Both the position numbers and the translations under genes were made by a program. 64,000 nt of DNA from Turritopsis dohrnii (lineage: Eukaryota; Cnidaria; Hydrozoa; Anthoathecata; Oceaniidae). Below, in pieces: positions 1-10,348 of this stretch (positions are counted from its first letter, which is position 1; each line of letters begins with the position of its first letter). The notes beneath the pieces were generated by a model. It had not been told where the DNA came from and made no database searches. It saw nothing but the letters and a program-made list of their open reading frames with translations. The stretch covers positions 558,001-622,000 of the forward strand of contig BQMF02000195.1 in the NCBI GenBank assembly GCA_027922465.2. Reading direction: 5' to 3'.

Positions 1-87
1 TTAAAATTATATGTTCATTCATTTTGAAATAAAACGAAATTTAAAATAATAACAAAAATATGTAAAACAAAATAAAAGGAACGTAAC

Positions 88-103
88 GGCCTAGAACTGC
101 CAA
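88..103. repeat. Inverted repeat, left partner (with 3637-3652)
   Basis: GGCCTAGAACTGCCAA here matches the reverse complement of 3637-3652 (GGCCGAGAACTGCCAA) at 15 of 16 positions. The pair brackets the kinase and integrase-like genes. No target-site duplication is visible, and a related word lies in the Mutator-like fragment at about 3847-3862, so this is only a candidate transposon end. Confidence 0.4.
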
Positions 104-173
104 TTTCGTGGTTTTGAGTGATGGTAAATAGCAGTTTGTGAGAAATTAGTTTCGTTCAGGCGAAGAAACAAAG

Positions 174-1537
174 ATGGCAGAGAAACGCACATGGCAGCAA
201 TTGGCAAAAGAAATAAAAGAAAAAAGGAAGGCAGTACCAAACGGTAATAAAAGAAAACGCGAAATCACTTCGACTCCTTCTACTGGAGAATCCATATTAT
301 CAGCTAAAGAGTTTACAACGCAGCTGTTGGCAACAGAACCGACTGGAACTTCAAAAAAATATGTGCGATTGGGACCACAAGAATTTGTTGAATTCCATGG
401 AAAGGAGGTCTGCATTGAGAGCATCAAAAATCATGCAAGAATCATTTTAAAGGAAGGATTCCAATAGGCATGGAATGTGACATATTAGCTTCAGAAAGGG
501 GTCCTTCTTGTTCTAAAATGTCGCATTTGAAAAATTTCAATTTAATCCACATGAGGTTCATAAAATCAAAAGATAGTAAATGCAACAACTACTCGTCAGA
601 TGAAGAATCATTAACATGCCCATCAGTGTCCACCGTGATTGCAAAATCTACTTCCAGTCTTCCATTGGCACTTAACATTAAAACACCAACAATTTTAATG
701 TCCAAAAAGGTTACAAAACCAGCGAAAAGTCTTAGTGTTTCTTCAATTTTAAAATTGGCGAAACCCATTGTGGAATTCGAAAAACCTTTTACAGCCATTA
801 AAGTTAGTGAATTCGACATTGCTACTATGCTTTGGTCGCAGCCTAAATCAATGAAATGGGATATAAATGAAACAGCATTTTCATCTGGTGGATTTCGCAG
901 TGCATACAAAGCTCAACTTGTCCCATTTGATAATACAGTCTATGTCATCAAAAAGTATACCCAAGAGACGTTAAACAGTTTAGAGGAAATTAAAGAAACT
1001 CCTCATACACATGCAAGAAAATCTGTCCAGTTACATCAATTAGCTGCTAATTTTGCAAATCAGTTAAAAGATGCACTTTTCGAGAAGAAATATGAGGGAG
1101 AAACATTTAAGTATATCAATATTTCATATGGGGAAATTGAATCAACAGGAGAGGTAGTAACTATTGAAAAATACGTTCCAGGAACCTTTTGTAAATATAT
1201 CAACAATGATGGAGTGGTAAATTTTGATTACGACAAAGATGGGCGCAATATGGCTGAGGCTTTATGCCATTTTTCGTATTATAAGTCCCATAAGACTTTG
1301 CTACTAGTGGGTATTCAAGGTTCAGGCTGGAATTTGTTTGACCCTGAAATAGCTACAGTTGGCAGTAGCTTTGATGCTAGTGACTTTTTGTTATTTTGTA
1401 TGGGCAATCTTTCAGATGTAGCTCTCAAAAACTTTTTTACCAACCATACATGCAATGAAATATGCTCAAGACTGAACCTACAGGATCATGTACCAGAGTT
1501 AGTCGAGCCCAAAGCAGCTTCAATTATTTCATATTAG
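174..1537 (+). pseudogene. Alpha-kinase (MHCK/EF2K-type), frameshifted, catalytic Asp replaced by Gly
   Basis: Atypical Ser/Thr kinase of the alpha-kinase family (TRPM7, MHCK A and eEF2 kinase relatives). It is read as two open pieces, 174-467 and 470-1537. The second stays open upstream of its ATG, so one frameshift near 437-446 probably splits a single intronless gene. The 355-residue second piece has an alpha-kinase domain at about 135-340: GGFRSAYKA glycine-rich start, nucleotide lysine in YVIKKY (K161), TIEKYVPG, YINNDG, zinc ligands H267, H326, C328 and C332 (HTCNEIC), Q283 and D291 (LFDPEI). The aspartate expected in the DxQG motif, equivalent as I recall to TRPM7 Asp1765, is glycine (residue 281, codon 1310-1312, GGT for GAT). 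Residues 40-100 are Ser/Thr-rich linker. The stop lies 41 bases from the end of the convergent integrase-like gene. Family assignment is strong; loss of function is inferred. Confidence 0.85.
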
Positions 1538-1578
1538 GAAAAACATTCATAGGAAATCAGTTTATATTTGTTTATATT

Positions 1579-3519
1579 TCAACTATATTTCAGCATGAGA
1601 TAATATTTTACATATTCTTTTGAAGGGATTTTTAGTGGCTCTTTTATGACATCTTCGAACTCCGCTCTTGTTTCTGGGTCCAAGTAATCCGAAGGGGCAT
1701 TCAAGATGCCAGAAAGCTCTGCTACAACTCCCAGTTGTTCATCAGTTACCTTAAATCCTGAAATACATAGAATATCAAGTCTTCAGTTTGCCAGTCATTT
1801 TGATGCATCATTGCTTTTAATACAGAAGAATAACAAAGTGTGTTTTTAGTCACTTCTATTGGACACTGTATCTTGAGTTGGATTTGTTCATTATTGATAG
1901 GTTATTGTATTCTTTACATGTTAGTTTTAAATGATTTTAAAAAATCAAATCAAATCTATTACTGCTCTCCAAAACGTTTCCAATAACTATTTTCTAAAGC
2001 TCGAAAATAACCTAATTCAGCAGTTTCAATATATATAACAGTTTACTTGCTACAGACTTATTAGGTTTTATTTTCCTGGGTATTGAGTTTTTCTTTTATT
2101 TCTTTTTTTTACTGTATGAAAGGTTAGCTTACCACATTCTTCCATATCATATTTTTCTGGAAACGCATAAATGTGGTCTGGTATGCCATCAGGCAGATAA
2201 ACCCCTTTTTGTTTTCGTATACGATGTGTGTTCCAAATCATATCCTTGAACTCGTCAAGTTCTCTTTGGATTACAGGAATCATAACATACATCATAGCTA
2301 ATCTAAAACAGAGTATATAATTAATTTGTAGACAAAGATAAAAGACCAATGGAGAAAATAGACAACAAGCTCTATGTACATTATACAATAATAATATATA
2401 CCTCATTAGATGTTTTTAAACTGATAAAAAAGTAGTATGACACCTGGCATTTTTTTCTATTTATTTTCATCAAGTCCAGTCAGTTTTTTGACCTCCATTT
2501 AGGAATTAATATACCTCAGGTAAGGTGAGAACTTGCAGGTACCAGGTAGGTGATGCAAAGTTGAGTATAAAGCTATATCATGCAATAAATTTATATTAAA
2601 TACCTGTCTCGTTCATTGAAAGGATCATAATGTCTTTGGTCTTTCAGCCATATAAGTCCTTTTTTAAAGAAATTCTCCAATCTTTCGTGCAATTCTCTCC
2701 ACCAACGTTCTATCTGAAAAGCAAAGAAGATAACTAGAAGGTTGCTTTAAAAGGTTATTGAAATGCAAAATTATATACCTGATTAGTGGTTGAGGGACCA
2801 TAAATTATCGAATCTGTTGGATCATCCAACTGATCATCAATATGTTGACTTTGTAGAAAGGCATGAGTAGTTGCCATGGTACCAGTCTCTGTACCCTTGT
2901 GCACACGTAAATAATTAGGTGCACAGTTGGATTCAAAGAGATATTCAATGTACCATTTTACAATTTGTTCTGGTTTACTATTAGTACTCCAAACTTTCAG
3001 CCATAATATTCTCCGGCTTGCTGTATCGATACAACCATAAATTGCCAAAGGGAAGGTACAATTTTGATACCCCATCAGCTTATCATGGCCATCCAATGAC
3101 CAAACCCAGTTGGGCCCTTTTGAAGTGAAATAATCTCTGAGTTTCTTCTTATTTTGAGGCCTACGCCCTTCCAACAATTCAGGGTTCACATCATACATTA
3201 TATTATGAATCAGATCACCTGGCACTCTGAGGCCATATTTCTGTCTAACTTTCTGGTGCAAAGCTCTGTATCCTAGTAATGAACCTGGTCCTTTCATTTC
3301 TTCCTTAACAACATCTTTTACTTCATTCGCTGTTACTTTATAATCAGTATAATAAATATTGAAGTATCTGCGATCAAGAGTTCTCATGCTCCATTTATAA
3401 TCTTGAAAATCCCTTCTCAGGAAATCAAGCATTTCGTGACGTTGTGTATTACGTAAAACATATTGTTCCAGGGCATTTTTTAATGATTCATTGTTTTGCC
3501 AACTGTTTGCATATGCCAT
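1579..3519 (-). CDS. DDE integrase-core domain protein, four exons (rve-like)
   Basis: Exons on the minus strand are 3519-2779, 2713-2604, 2302-2133 and 1757-1579. All three introns have GT-AG ends and the join is an uninterrupted 399-residue frame. The protein belongs to a cnidarian/fish family annotated as integrase-core proteins: WSLDGHDKLMGY (D143), then IERWWRELHERLENFFK from exon 2 (E249). The second acidic residue, usually Asp in RVDKGTETG-like motifs of this family, is His207 (codon CAC at 2901-2899). The N-terminal 130 residues are basic and helical and could bind DNA. There is no RT, gag or protease nearby, so it is not part of a retrovirus. It is convergent with the alpha-kinase. 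It could be a transposase, a domesticated relative, or inactive because of the His change. Confidence 0.8.
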
Positions 3520-3636
3520 AACTTATCAAAATTTACTTTAAACACTGACACCTTTCTTTTTGCGGACTGTAGCGTACCAAGCGAGAAAAACCGAATGAGT
3601 GCTAATAGCCATAGCTGTAGATATCGTTTTTGGCAG

Positions 3637-3652
3637 TTGGCAGTTCTCGGCC
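3637..3652. repeat. Inverted repeat, right partner (with 88-103)
   Basis: Right partner of the 16-base inverted repeat described at 88-103. It lies about 120 bases upstream of the integrase-like start codon. The flanks differ from those on the left. Confidence 0.4.
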
Positions 3653-3801
3653 ATGCACATGGTTTATGAAGTTTTTTATTATTTGTTTTTCATATCAAAA
3701 AGTTACAAATTTAATATAATTTGAAAATAGAAACGATAAAAACATAATTTTTAATAAAAGAAAAAAAAAGAAAAAATTTTGAAATCCAGAAATACGATTT
3801 T

Positions 3802-4140
3802 TTACAAATACAAAACTATGAAGAAAAAAATATCATTGCTTTTGTTTTTGGCAGCTCTCGGCCACCATACAGGTTCACTACTTTTACGGGTTTTGTTAAA
3901 AAGTCTCTTTGCATTCAAAACCTGACAGTGTTTTTCCATAAAACGGCCTGGGTTCATTCCAATGGCTTTAAAAATCTCAATGGAACTTTTCCTGCCCATG
4001 TTATAATATGCCAATGCATCGTAAGTTCCAAATTTTAACTGGGTCAGCGAGACATACACATTTTTCGGCACACGTTCCCAAATGAGGGCGTTAAACGCCT
4101 CATTTTGGTTTTGCGTCTTTCCATGGACGCATTTTTTCAA
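3802..4140 (-). pseudogene. Mutator-like (MULE-type) transposase C-terminal fragment
   Basis: The 112-residue reading frame begins with KKCVHGKTQNQNEAFNALIW and continues LTQLKFGTYDALAYYNMGR. This is the C-terminal pattern I associate with Mutator-like transposase-domain proteins common in arthropods and cnidarians (CHGxTQNxNExFN...IW). The catalytic N-terminal part is absent. Sequence just upstream (4140-4260) is coding-like in a different frame (DRSMKFIAKKVEEVAESSMN), which implies a frameshift near 4135-4145. It is a dead remnant beside the integrase-like gene. The family name is from memory and moderately sure. Confidence 0.6.
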
Positions 4141-4613
4141 CAGGATTCAACTGAGCAGCAGCTTTGTTCATGGAACTCTCAGCAACTTCTTCAACCTTTT
4201 TCGCAATAAATTTCATAGAACGGTCATAATGTAATTGATGTAATCAAAAATTGATTCTTAACACATCAAATGTTGAATTTCTATTGATGCAATCTACAAA
4301 TTCTAATAAAATAAATAAAAAGTCACCTCTACTTGCAAAAAAGTGGGGGTCGCCTTACGTACAAAAAGAGCAGGAATGAATTCCACAGCGAAGCAGTGGA
4401 ATCAGATTTTAACAGAATATTGGGATATCTAATATTAGGTACATACCACCACTCTTCTTAAGACGTTATTCAAGTAACAAATGATAAACAATCATCCAAT
4501 CATCCATTTCTTATATAATAGCGCTGTGTTTATCCCTATCAATCGACAGATAATAAAAGGATGCATAATCTTTAAAAAATTTCGAGAATAATTGAGTGGA
4601 CATATTCAAAATA
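4141..4613. other. Non-coding stretch between transposase remnant and MITE
   Basis: Apart from the out-of-frame upstream part of the Mutator-like fragment (to about 4260), I see no gene, RNA or repeat signature here. It is AT-rich. Confidence 0.5.
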
Positions 4614-5070
4614 CCTTGTTGGTATAAAATTTGGCGCAGACTTATTTTGGCGCACCCTACTTTCATCACGATTTCGCGCGTACTAATTTTGGCGCACATA
4701 CCATTAGCGCGTAATAATGGTATAAATTTTGGCGCATGGCAAGAAAGGTAGAATTTTTGTTAGCATTATACCAACTCTTTCTTGATGCTATCAAAGTCAA
4801 AATAAACAACTAAATATTATACTACTTATTCAAAAAGGTCAAAAATGTTCCTATCACCTTCATTTTATCATCGCTTTTGTAAATATTATTTTTAACTCTG
4901 AGAAAGAAAGGTATATGATTTAAGACGAAAAAAAAATCGCAATTTTGCGCGTACTTATTTTGGCGCACATACCATTTGTGCGTAATAATGGCATAAAATT
5001 TGGCGCATTTTTCGAATTTTGCGCGAAAAAGCGCTAAAATTTATACGCGGCAAATTTTATATCAATAAGG
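4614..5070. mobile_element. MITE with CCTTRTTGG ends, TA target duplication and GGCGCA-word arms
   Basis: The ends are inverted repeats: CCTTGTTGGTATAAAATTTG on the left against CCTTATTGATATAAAATTTG read inward from the right. TA flanks both sides (4612-4613 and 5071-5072). The interior repeats the word TTTTGGCGCA in both orientations, and a module of about 50 bases occurs twice (4687-4736 and 4958-5007). There is no coding capacity. The ends resemble those of the elements at 10626, 11579 and 42198. Confidence 0.75.
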
Positions 5071-5072
5071 TA

Positions 5073-5727
5073 TGCATTAAATTCAAAGATTTGAATAAAA
5101 AATGTGGACCTGTTCGATGCTTTATTGTCTTTTGCTTTTTGAAGCCAGTTTATTCTCAAGAGTCTCCATAAAACATTATTTCCTGCACAAATATAGCACC
5201 TTATTTCACATGTTTTCCAATCACAAGAATGCATATACAATGATTTGGTAACAACAGGAATTTACATCCACTAAACATTCTCACCGACACAATAACTTCA
5301 TCAAATATTATAGCAATTATTATTGTTGTGCGCGTTCTACGATTTTAAGAAAACGATGAGGTTGGTTAGGCAACATTTTTATATCTCATGTGAAAGCTGT
5401 TTAGCATGTCAAAAGAGGTAAAAAGGCTAGCTATTTAAAGACATGATTTATGCTGGCTAACATGAAGGCTATTATGAATGGTATGCTTGGAAAGAAAACG
5501 TTTGGAATTTGGAGTTTGGAGTTCTTGGTAACATTCAAAACACTTCACGTTGCATTAAAAGCATCGACTCCATGAAGATTGACTGAGAAGTCAGCAGACG
5601 CAGTATACAAAGGCGCATTAATAAACATTTCAAGAAATCTGTTGATTAATAAATTAGGTTGTCAATTAAACAGAGTTTTTCATTTTGATTCATTAATTTC
5701 TTGTTTGTTTCAAATACAACCACCAGA
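5073..5727. other. Upstream flank of secreted-gene copy A
   Basis: About 5400-5724 is recognisably similar to 12890-13140, the sequence upstream of the intact secreted gene, so it is the duplicated 5' flank or promoter region. Part of it (about 5400-5475) recurs inverted at 16566-16640. No coding exon is seen. Confidence 0.55.
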
Positions 5728-6034
5728 CTGGTAGCCTTGTGATAGAGTGCTCGCTTCCTGTTCGGGAGGCCGCGGGTTCAATCCCCGACCGAGTCATGCC
5801 AGCGACTATAACAGTGTGAATCAATCCTCTCTGCTTAGCACTCAGCAAGAGAGTAGGAATGATGTCTAGGGTGGTTGTCTAGTTGAGCGGTTTCTGTCAT
5901 TACAGCTTCCGTAGCCCAAATGGGGGCTTTAAATGCTCTAGGACCTCCTTCGCAGGACCCTCATTGATAACAGTACCTTACGGAACTGAAGAGGCTATCC
6001 TGGGTAAACATTCGTAAATAAATAAATAAATAAA
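5728..6034 (+). mobile_element. tRNA-derived SINE
   Basis: A Pol III type 2 promoter is visible: A-box-like TGGTAGCCTTGTGATAGAGT at the start and B box GGTTCAATCCC at 5774-5784, spaced as in a tRNA. A roughly 200-base unrelated body follows, then an (AAAT)n tail at 6016-6034. The last 40 bases before the tail resemble the 3' ends of the LINEs at 26683-28450 and 32482-35919, suggesting mobilisation by that machinery. It sits in the 5' flank of pseudogene copy A, after a point still shared with the flank of copy B. Confidence 0.85.
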
Positions 6035-6229
6035 GCTATTCTTTCAAACTATTTACTATTCATTAAATGCAACATCACTTCAAACAATATACTTTTGGTC
6101 AGTTGAAGCATATTCCTAAGCATTTTAACATAAATGACACTACATTTCAATTAACACCAGTAAGTTGAATGACCTCTCAACATTTTCCATCTATAATTGT
6201 CCGAATATGTTTTTTCAAATTTAATGTTA

Positions 6230-7700
6230 ATGCAAAGAAATGTTTAGGCTTATCACAAAAAACTCTAACCCTAACCCTAACAGTATTGATTCTGTGCCAC
6301 ACCCGGCACGTCCCTATTTTGGCTTTGATTTCGCGATTGGAAACTTGCAATAAACATGACAGTTCATCCTGAATATAAGTTGACAAAAACGTCATCGGTA
6401 TCTATCAGGAATGTGGACACAGCTGGTTGTGGCTTGATGTGCTTGCAGCATCAATTTTATAAATCATACAGCATATTATCACACCTTTGTTTACTTCATG
6501 TGAATGGAACAGGTGAAGCAATCCTTGCAAAAGACGACATATGTACTCATTATGAGACCAGTGACCACAAAACTTCGTCAGTAAGTTAAACTAAGTGAAT
6601 AAAAACATATTGAAGTTACATTACAAAGAATAATGGAAAAACAAATTATTTCTGCATAAGTCAATATCTTCAAGCATGAGATCAGTAACAGTTGCAGTAA
6701 GGGTTGCGCCTAAAGTACTGCAATTCATAGTATGTCATTTTTTTCAGTTCGTTAGAAACTGTTTAATCAAAAAACCCTGTGTTGTTGGTCGTTACGTCGA
6801 GCAATGTGCACCTCCAGAATTTAAATGCACTTGTGACAAAACAAATGATGTCATCAACTAGATCGTGTTAATGGAAAATCTACGGCATTCTTGTCAGAAT
6901 TTGCGAAGATCATCATATCCAAAACAGTTCCGTTCTGGATACTATCGGATAAACATTCAGAATACAGAGGTGAAAGTCTATTGTGACATGGAAGCAGATG
7001 GAGGTAGGTGTTGTTAAATGATGTTGTCAGATGTCATTGCAAGAAAATTATTAATTGACTGAATGTTCGACTACGTAGAACAAACTTAGAGCAATGTACA
7101 TCTGTAGAAAAAAATCTTAAAATCTCTAAGATGGAGATGCACAAACGTTGAATGCCATCTTTTATAGGTGGATGGACAATGATATCAAAAGCGGAAACTA
7201 CAGACACTTATTTTCCAGATTTTCAATCATACTTGAATGATGATCCAGTCAACATAGGAATGACAATCAATGAGAACTTCGCTTTATCTACTAATGGTCT
7301 TCTTCAGCTGTGTGACATTACTTCTTTCCAACAAATACGTCTTTATTGTTACAAGTCGTCAGTGAATCGAACCACTGACATCATGACAAACACCAACAGT
7401 ACTGGTCAGGCTGTAGTGAGTTACTTCACATTACAATCGAACAGCAAACCTACTGCTTGTGGAAGCTACACACCACTAAAGAATGACAATTCTTACTTAT
7501 CTCATCAATGCGAAAGTTGGGCAGGAAATAAATGGAACCCTCTTCCATACTCAATCAAGTGGGCTCTCTATGTATTTCACATGTTTGTTCCTTATAAATA
7601 CCACTTCAGTCTTGGTAAACAAGAACATGGCTTCCGTTATGAATGAAAGCAGGTGTATAGAAATTTTTTGTACGGAAAAATTTACGACAGATGTGTAGGA
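6230..7700 (+). pseudogene. Apple/EGF/fibrinogen-like secreted protein, decayed copy A
   Basis: Paralogue of the intact gene at 13372-14777 with the same exon plan: exon 1 about 6230-6584, exon 2 about 6749-7003, exon 3 about 7168-7690. Lesions against the intact copy are visible. A CCCTAA-type insert at 6263-6280 shifts the frame in the signal-peptide exon. A small deletion near 6350 follows. An in-frame TAG lies after DVIN in exon 2 (about 6860). An approximately 23-base deletion near 7645 removes the ECGDH... C-terminal segment. Exon 3 is otherwise nearly identical, so decay is recent. Confidence 0.85.
6263..6280 (+). repeat. Interstitial telomere-like repeat (CTCTAA CCCTAA CCCTAA)
   Basis: Three six-base telomere-like units replace the 11 bases GCATTTCATCA found at the equivalent place in the intact paralogue (about 13394-13405). 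The surrounding bases align directly, so this is a replacement or insertion with a net gain of 7 bases. Confidence 0.8.
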
Positions 7701-7951
7701 AATTAAGCCTGCCGGAAACATAGGGACTATGTTCTTTTTTAAGATTATAACAAAGTTGACTGGATTCAAATAATTAACTACTTTCTCATAACTGGTGGCA
7801 GATCAAGAGCTTGCAATAAACGGGCTGCATTTTTTTTACATTTGCTATGAAAATGCATTCTGGATATTGAACATTTTTTTGATGGAGCGCTACTGATTCC
7901 AATGCAAATATTTATCGGAGAAAAAAAGTTTGCATTCGTTAATAAGATGTA
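7690..7951 (+). repeat. Conserved 3' flank of copy A
   Basis: Closely similar to 14778-15033 and 16650-16967. It ends at the same host position in all three blocks, where a Helitron-like 3' end begins. No ORF is supported. Confidence 0.75.
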
Positions 7952-8517
7952 TTCATTCCTTTACCAGTATCCCGGGTAAAAATTTTTATCACGCCTAACT
8001 TCGAAGATTATGTACGCAAAACCTGTATCGAAAACAGGTGACGAAAAATATAATAAAGGTGTGCAAAACCCCGTGACCAAAACTTAAATCACCGAATTGA
8101 AAACGGAAAGTGTACCTATGCTTTAGAGTTCGAAAAACTGATCAAAAAATGTATGGGATTGTTTTGTTACAATACACCGTTACTGAGATATCGTAGATCA
8201 AAGATTTTGATGCCATTATAGCCGCATCACACAAGAGAAAATAGGCCTAAATATTTCGTCACCCTATCGCCTACATCGTGAAAAATATTTAGATCCAAAA
8301 CTTTCGTCACCCCATCATTTGTATCGCCGATCCCAAAAAACGTCAGTTATCCCTATTGGCTCCCGAGACATTTCCCCCAAAACGCGACGTTTTTAGGGAG
8401 TGTTATATTTATTAATTAATTATTTACTAATTATTAATTTATTAATTACATTTTACGGTCAAGTGCTTCTTAGAATCGAACGCGACGATATAACACTCCC
8501 TAAAATAAAAGTGTGAT
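7952..8517 (-). mobile_element. Helitron-like element, family B, reverse orientation
   Basis: Read on the minus strand, the 5' end is TCACACTTTTATTTTAGGG (at about 8517). The 3' region has the palindrome GGTAAAAATTTTTACC (near 7980), followed by CGGGATACTGG and a short tail. Internal words (AAAACGTCA...TATCCCTATTGG, TTTCGTCACCCTATCGCC) recur in every family B copy in the window. A segment of roughly 100 bases near 8391-8500 is inverted relative to the paralogous copy at 22400-22488. There is no helicase gene, so it is non-autonomous. Confidence 0.65.
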
Positions 8518-8894
8518 AAACAATGATATGTTTCTATGGTGTTAGTTAACCAACTTATTCCAAACACATAGTTCGCAGTTCCTTCTAGGGAGAGAGATGA
8601 CGTCGTGAGAGATGACTGTTGGAAGACATTTTAGCAAGAATAACTTATAATAAAATTTCAAAGAGGTATGTATCATAACTTGAACAAAACTGAGCAAAGA
8701 ATTTGGTTAACCATGACTGACATTTAACTAAACTATGTAAAGAAGTTATATTCATTCCATGCCTCAGTCAGTGGTTTCAGAATCAACAAATTTATTATCA
8801 CAACTCTCACACAGTTCTCCCACAAATCACCAAACCAATTCTATATTTCACAAGCCAACAAATACTCAAACAAAAACAGTCGACCATGTATAAA

Positions 8895-8981
8895 TAAACA
8901 AACAAACAAACAAACAAACAAACAAACAAACAAACAAACAAACAAACAAACAAACAAACAAACAAACAAACAAACAAACAA
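8895..8981 (+). repeat. (CAAA)n microsatellite
   Basis: About 21 perfect AAAC units. The paralogous site at 22870-22915 is short and irregular, so expansion followed the duplication. Confidence 0.95.
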
Positions 8982-8994
8982 GTATATGTTTACG

Positions 8995-9465
8995 AAGCAA
9001 AACAGACTCAAACTTTATTAAACTCGATATCAATATCACCAACAAACTGTATCTTCCCATTTGCATTATTAAATTCGCCTACATCGTCATCCTCGTGCAC
9101 TAACGTCAATGAAACCATTCCGATATAATGGTTCACAAGCTTCATTAACCGGTTTATCGTTTTTAATACTCAAATCCCTAATCTCAATGCTCCATGCTAG
9201 TGGAACTTAGAAATAGGGAGCAACAGTTAAGTGTCCGTTACAATTTACAGCCACAGTTGCACCAGATATATTTACATGCTTACTATTTGATAAATCATTG
9301 GGCTTATGTATTATGTTCAAATTAAGATTCGAACTTGAATTATTTTACAGCATAATCATTTCCTATTATTAATGTTTCTGTTATTTCTACGGAAATTTGA
9401 GAATAATTCAGGAAATATTTCCATTCACAATTTATATAAACTGCACCTAGTGTCTGTTTGATCCA
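8995..9465 (-). pseudogene. Coding-like decayed segment, unknown protein (copy 1)
   Basis: On the minus strand a conserved-looking protein can be followed across frameshifts: GAVYINCEWKYFLNYSQI, then HVNISGATVAVNCNGHL, VPLAWSIEIRDLSIKND, NEACEPLYRNGFIDVS and GKIQFVGDIDIEFNK before a TGA. At least two frameshifts and one stop break it. The same breaks occur in the copy at 22930-23440, so decay preceded the segmental duplication. I do not recognise the family. Confidence 0.45.
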
Positions 9466-10348
9466 CATTCACTTCCATTCATTCTTTTTTTCTTGTGATT
9501 TCTACTCATTTTTTTTCGATTTATTTGCCCAAAATGCAGGAACAGGTGTTACAGATGTTCCGGAAAGCAAAACTTTCTTCGTGATAACATTCAATCACCA
9601 GAAACGTTTGTGTTGCTTAGGCTTCCTAAAACCGTAGAATTGACAACTTCTTATGAATATCTTGTTGTTCATTTAAACAAACATCGACATTTTCTTACGG
9701 AACATTTGTTAGAATTATAAAGGTTGCAAAGTTAGGTATTATTTGGCTTCTATTGTTTATTCTCAATTGAGTTACAAAACATCAGAAGACCAAATATGCA
9801 TAACGTCGTTATATAATTTTAGTCCAAATGCCGTGGTTCATATACGTCCATTAAGCGAATATAACAGATATAATTAAAGCAAAATATATGAGAAATAAAA
9901 AGGATAGAGTGAGGCAAAATTGATTTTCATATTTCTAATTTTATTGCTTTAATGATTCGGAATTTCGCTTATTAAAATTCAGTAAGCACAAAGACATTTT
10001 ATCAACGTTGTTTCCATATCGTGTTTAATTGTCGTTTGACGATCGATTAATGGTCAAAATGGAAACAGCAAAACAAAACGGATTTTGACGTTAAAACGAC
10101 GATTAACAAAAACCAAGTATGACGTTGTAAGGATGTTGTGCGACGTTCAAATGACCAATAACCATTAACGAATTTTTGAAATGAAAATAAAAGGTTCTTG
10201 TCATTTTTATTTATTTATTTATTTATTTATTTACTTATTTATATATTTATCTATATATTCATGATCAAAGATATAACATACCAGATTTCACTTACATTGA
10301 ATGGGTCGACTCGTTGCCTCGAAACTAATGATAGATGGCATATTTGAA

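Larger units (their letters stand above)
8518..10345. repeat. Segmental duplication, copy 1
   Basis: Collinear with 22489-23612, then 26307-26682, then 28451-28707. The intervals between these blocks are later insertions in copy 2. Identity is high across unique-looking sequence, including the stretch of the CATTCCATGCCTCAGTCAG region. Copy 1 carries an expanded (CAAA)n at 8895-8981 that is not expanded in copy 2, and a (TTTA)n at about 10205-10245. Confidence 0.9.

Noticed and set aside
1579..3519. Integrase-like gene as part of a retrovirus or LTR element
   Set aside because: There are introns, no reverse transcriptase, gag or protease, and no LTRs nearby.
5728..5800. A true tRNA gene
   Set aside because: The A- and B-box-like parts are tRNA-derived, but the acceptor and anticodon stems do not close, and a SINE body with an (AAAT)n tail follows.
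6263..6280. Chromosome-end telomere tract
   Set aside because: Only three units, flanked on both sides by sequence collinear with the intact paralogue; it is interstitial.
8889..8990. CRISPR-like array
   Set aside because: Four-base simple repeat without spacers in eukaryotic-type DNA.
8866..9066. ORF rich in VCLF repeats as a gene
   Set aside because: It is simply the translation of the (CAAA)n microsatellite.
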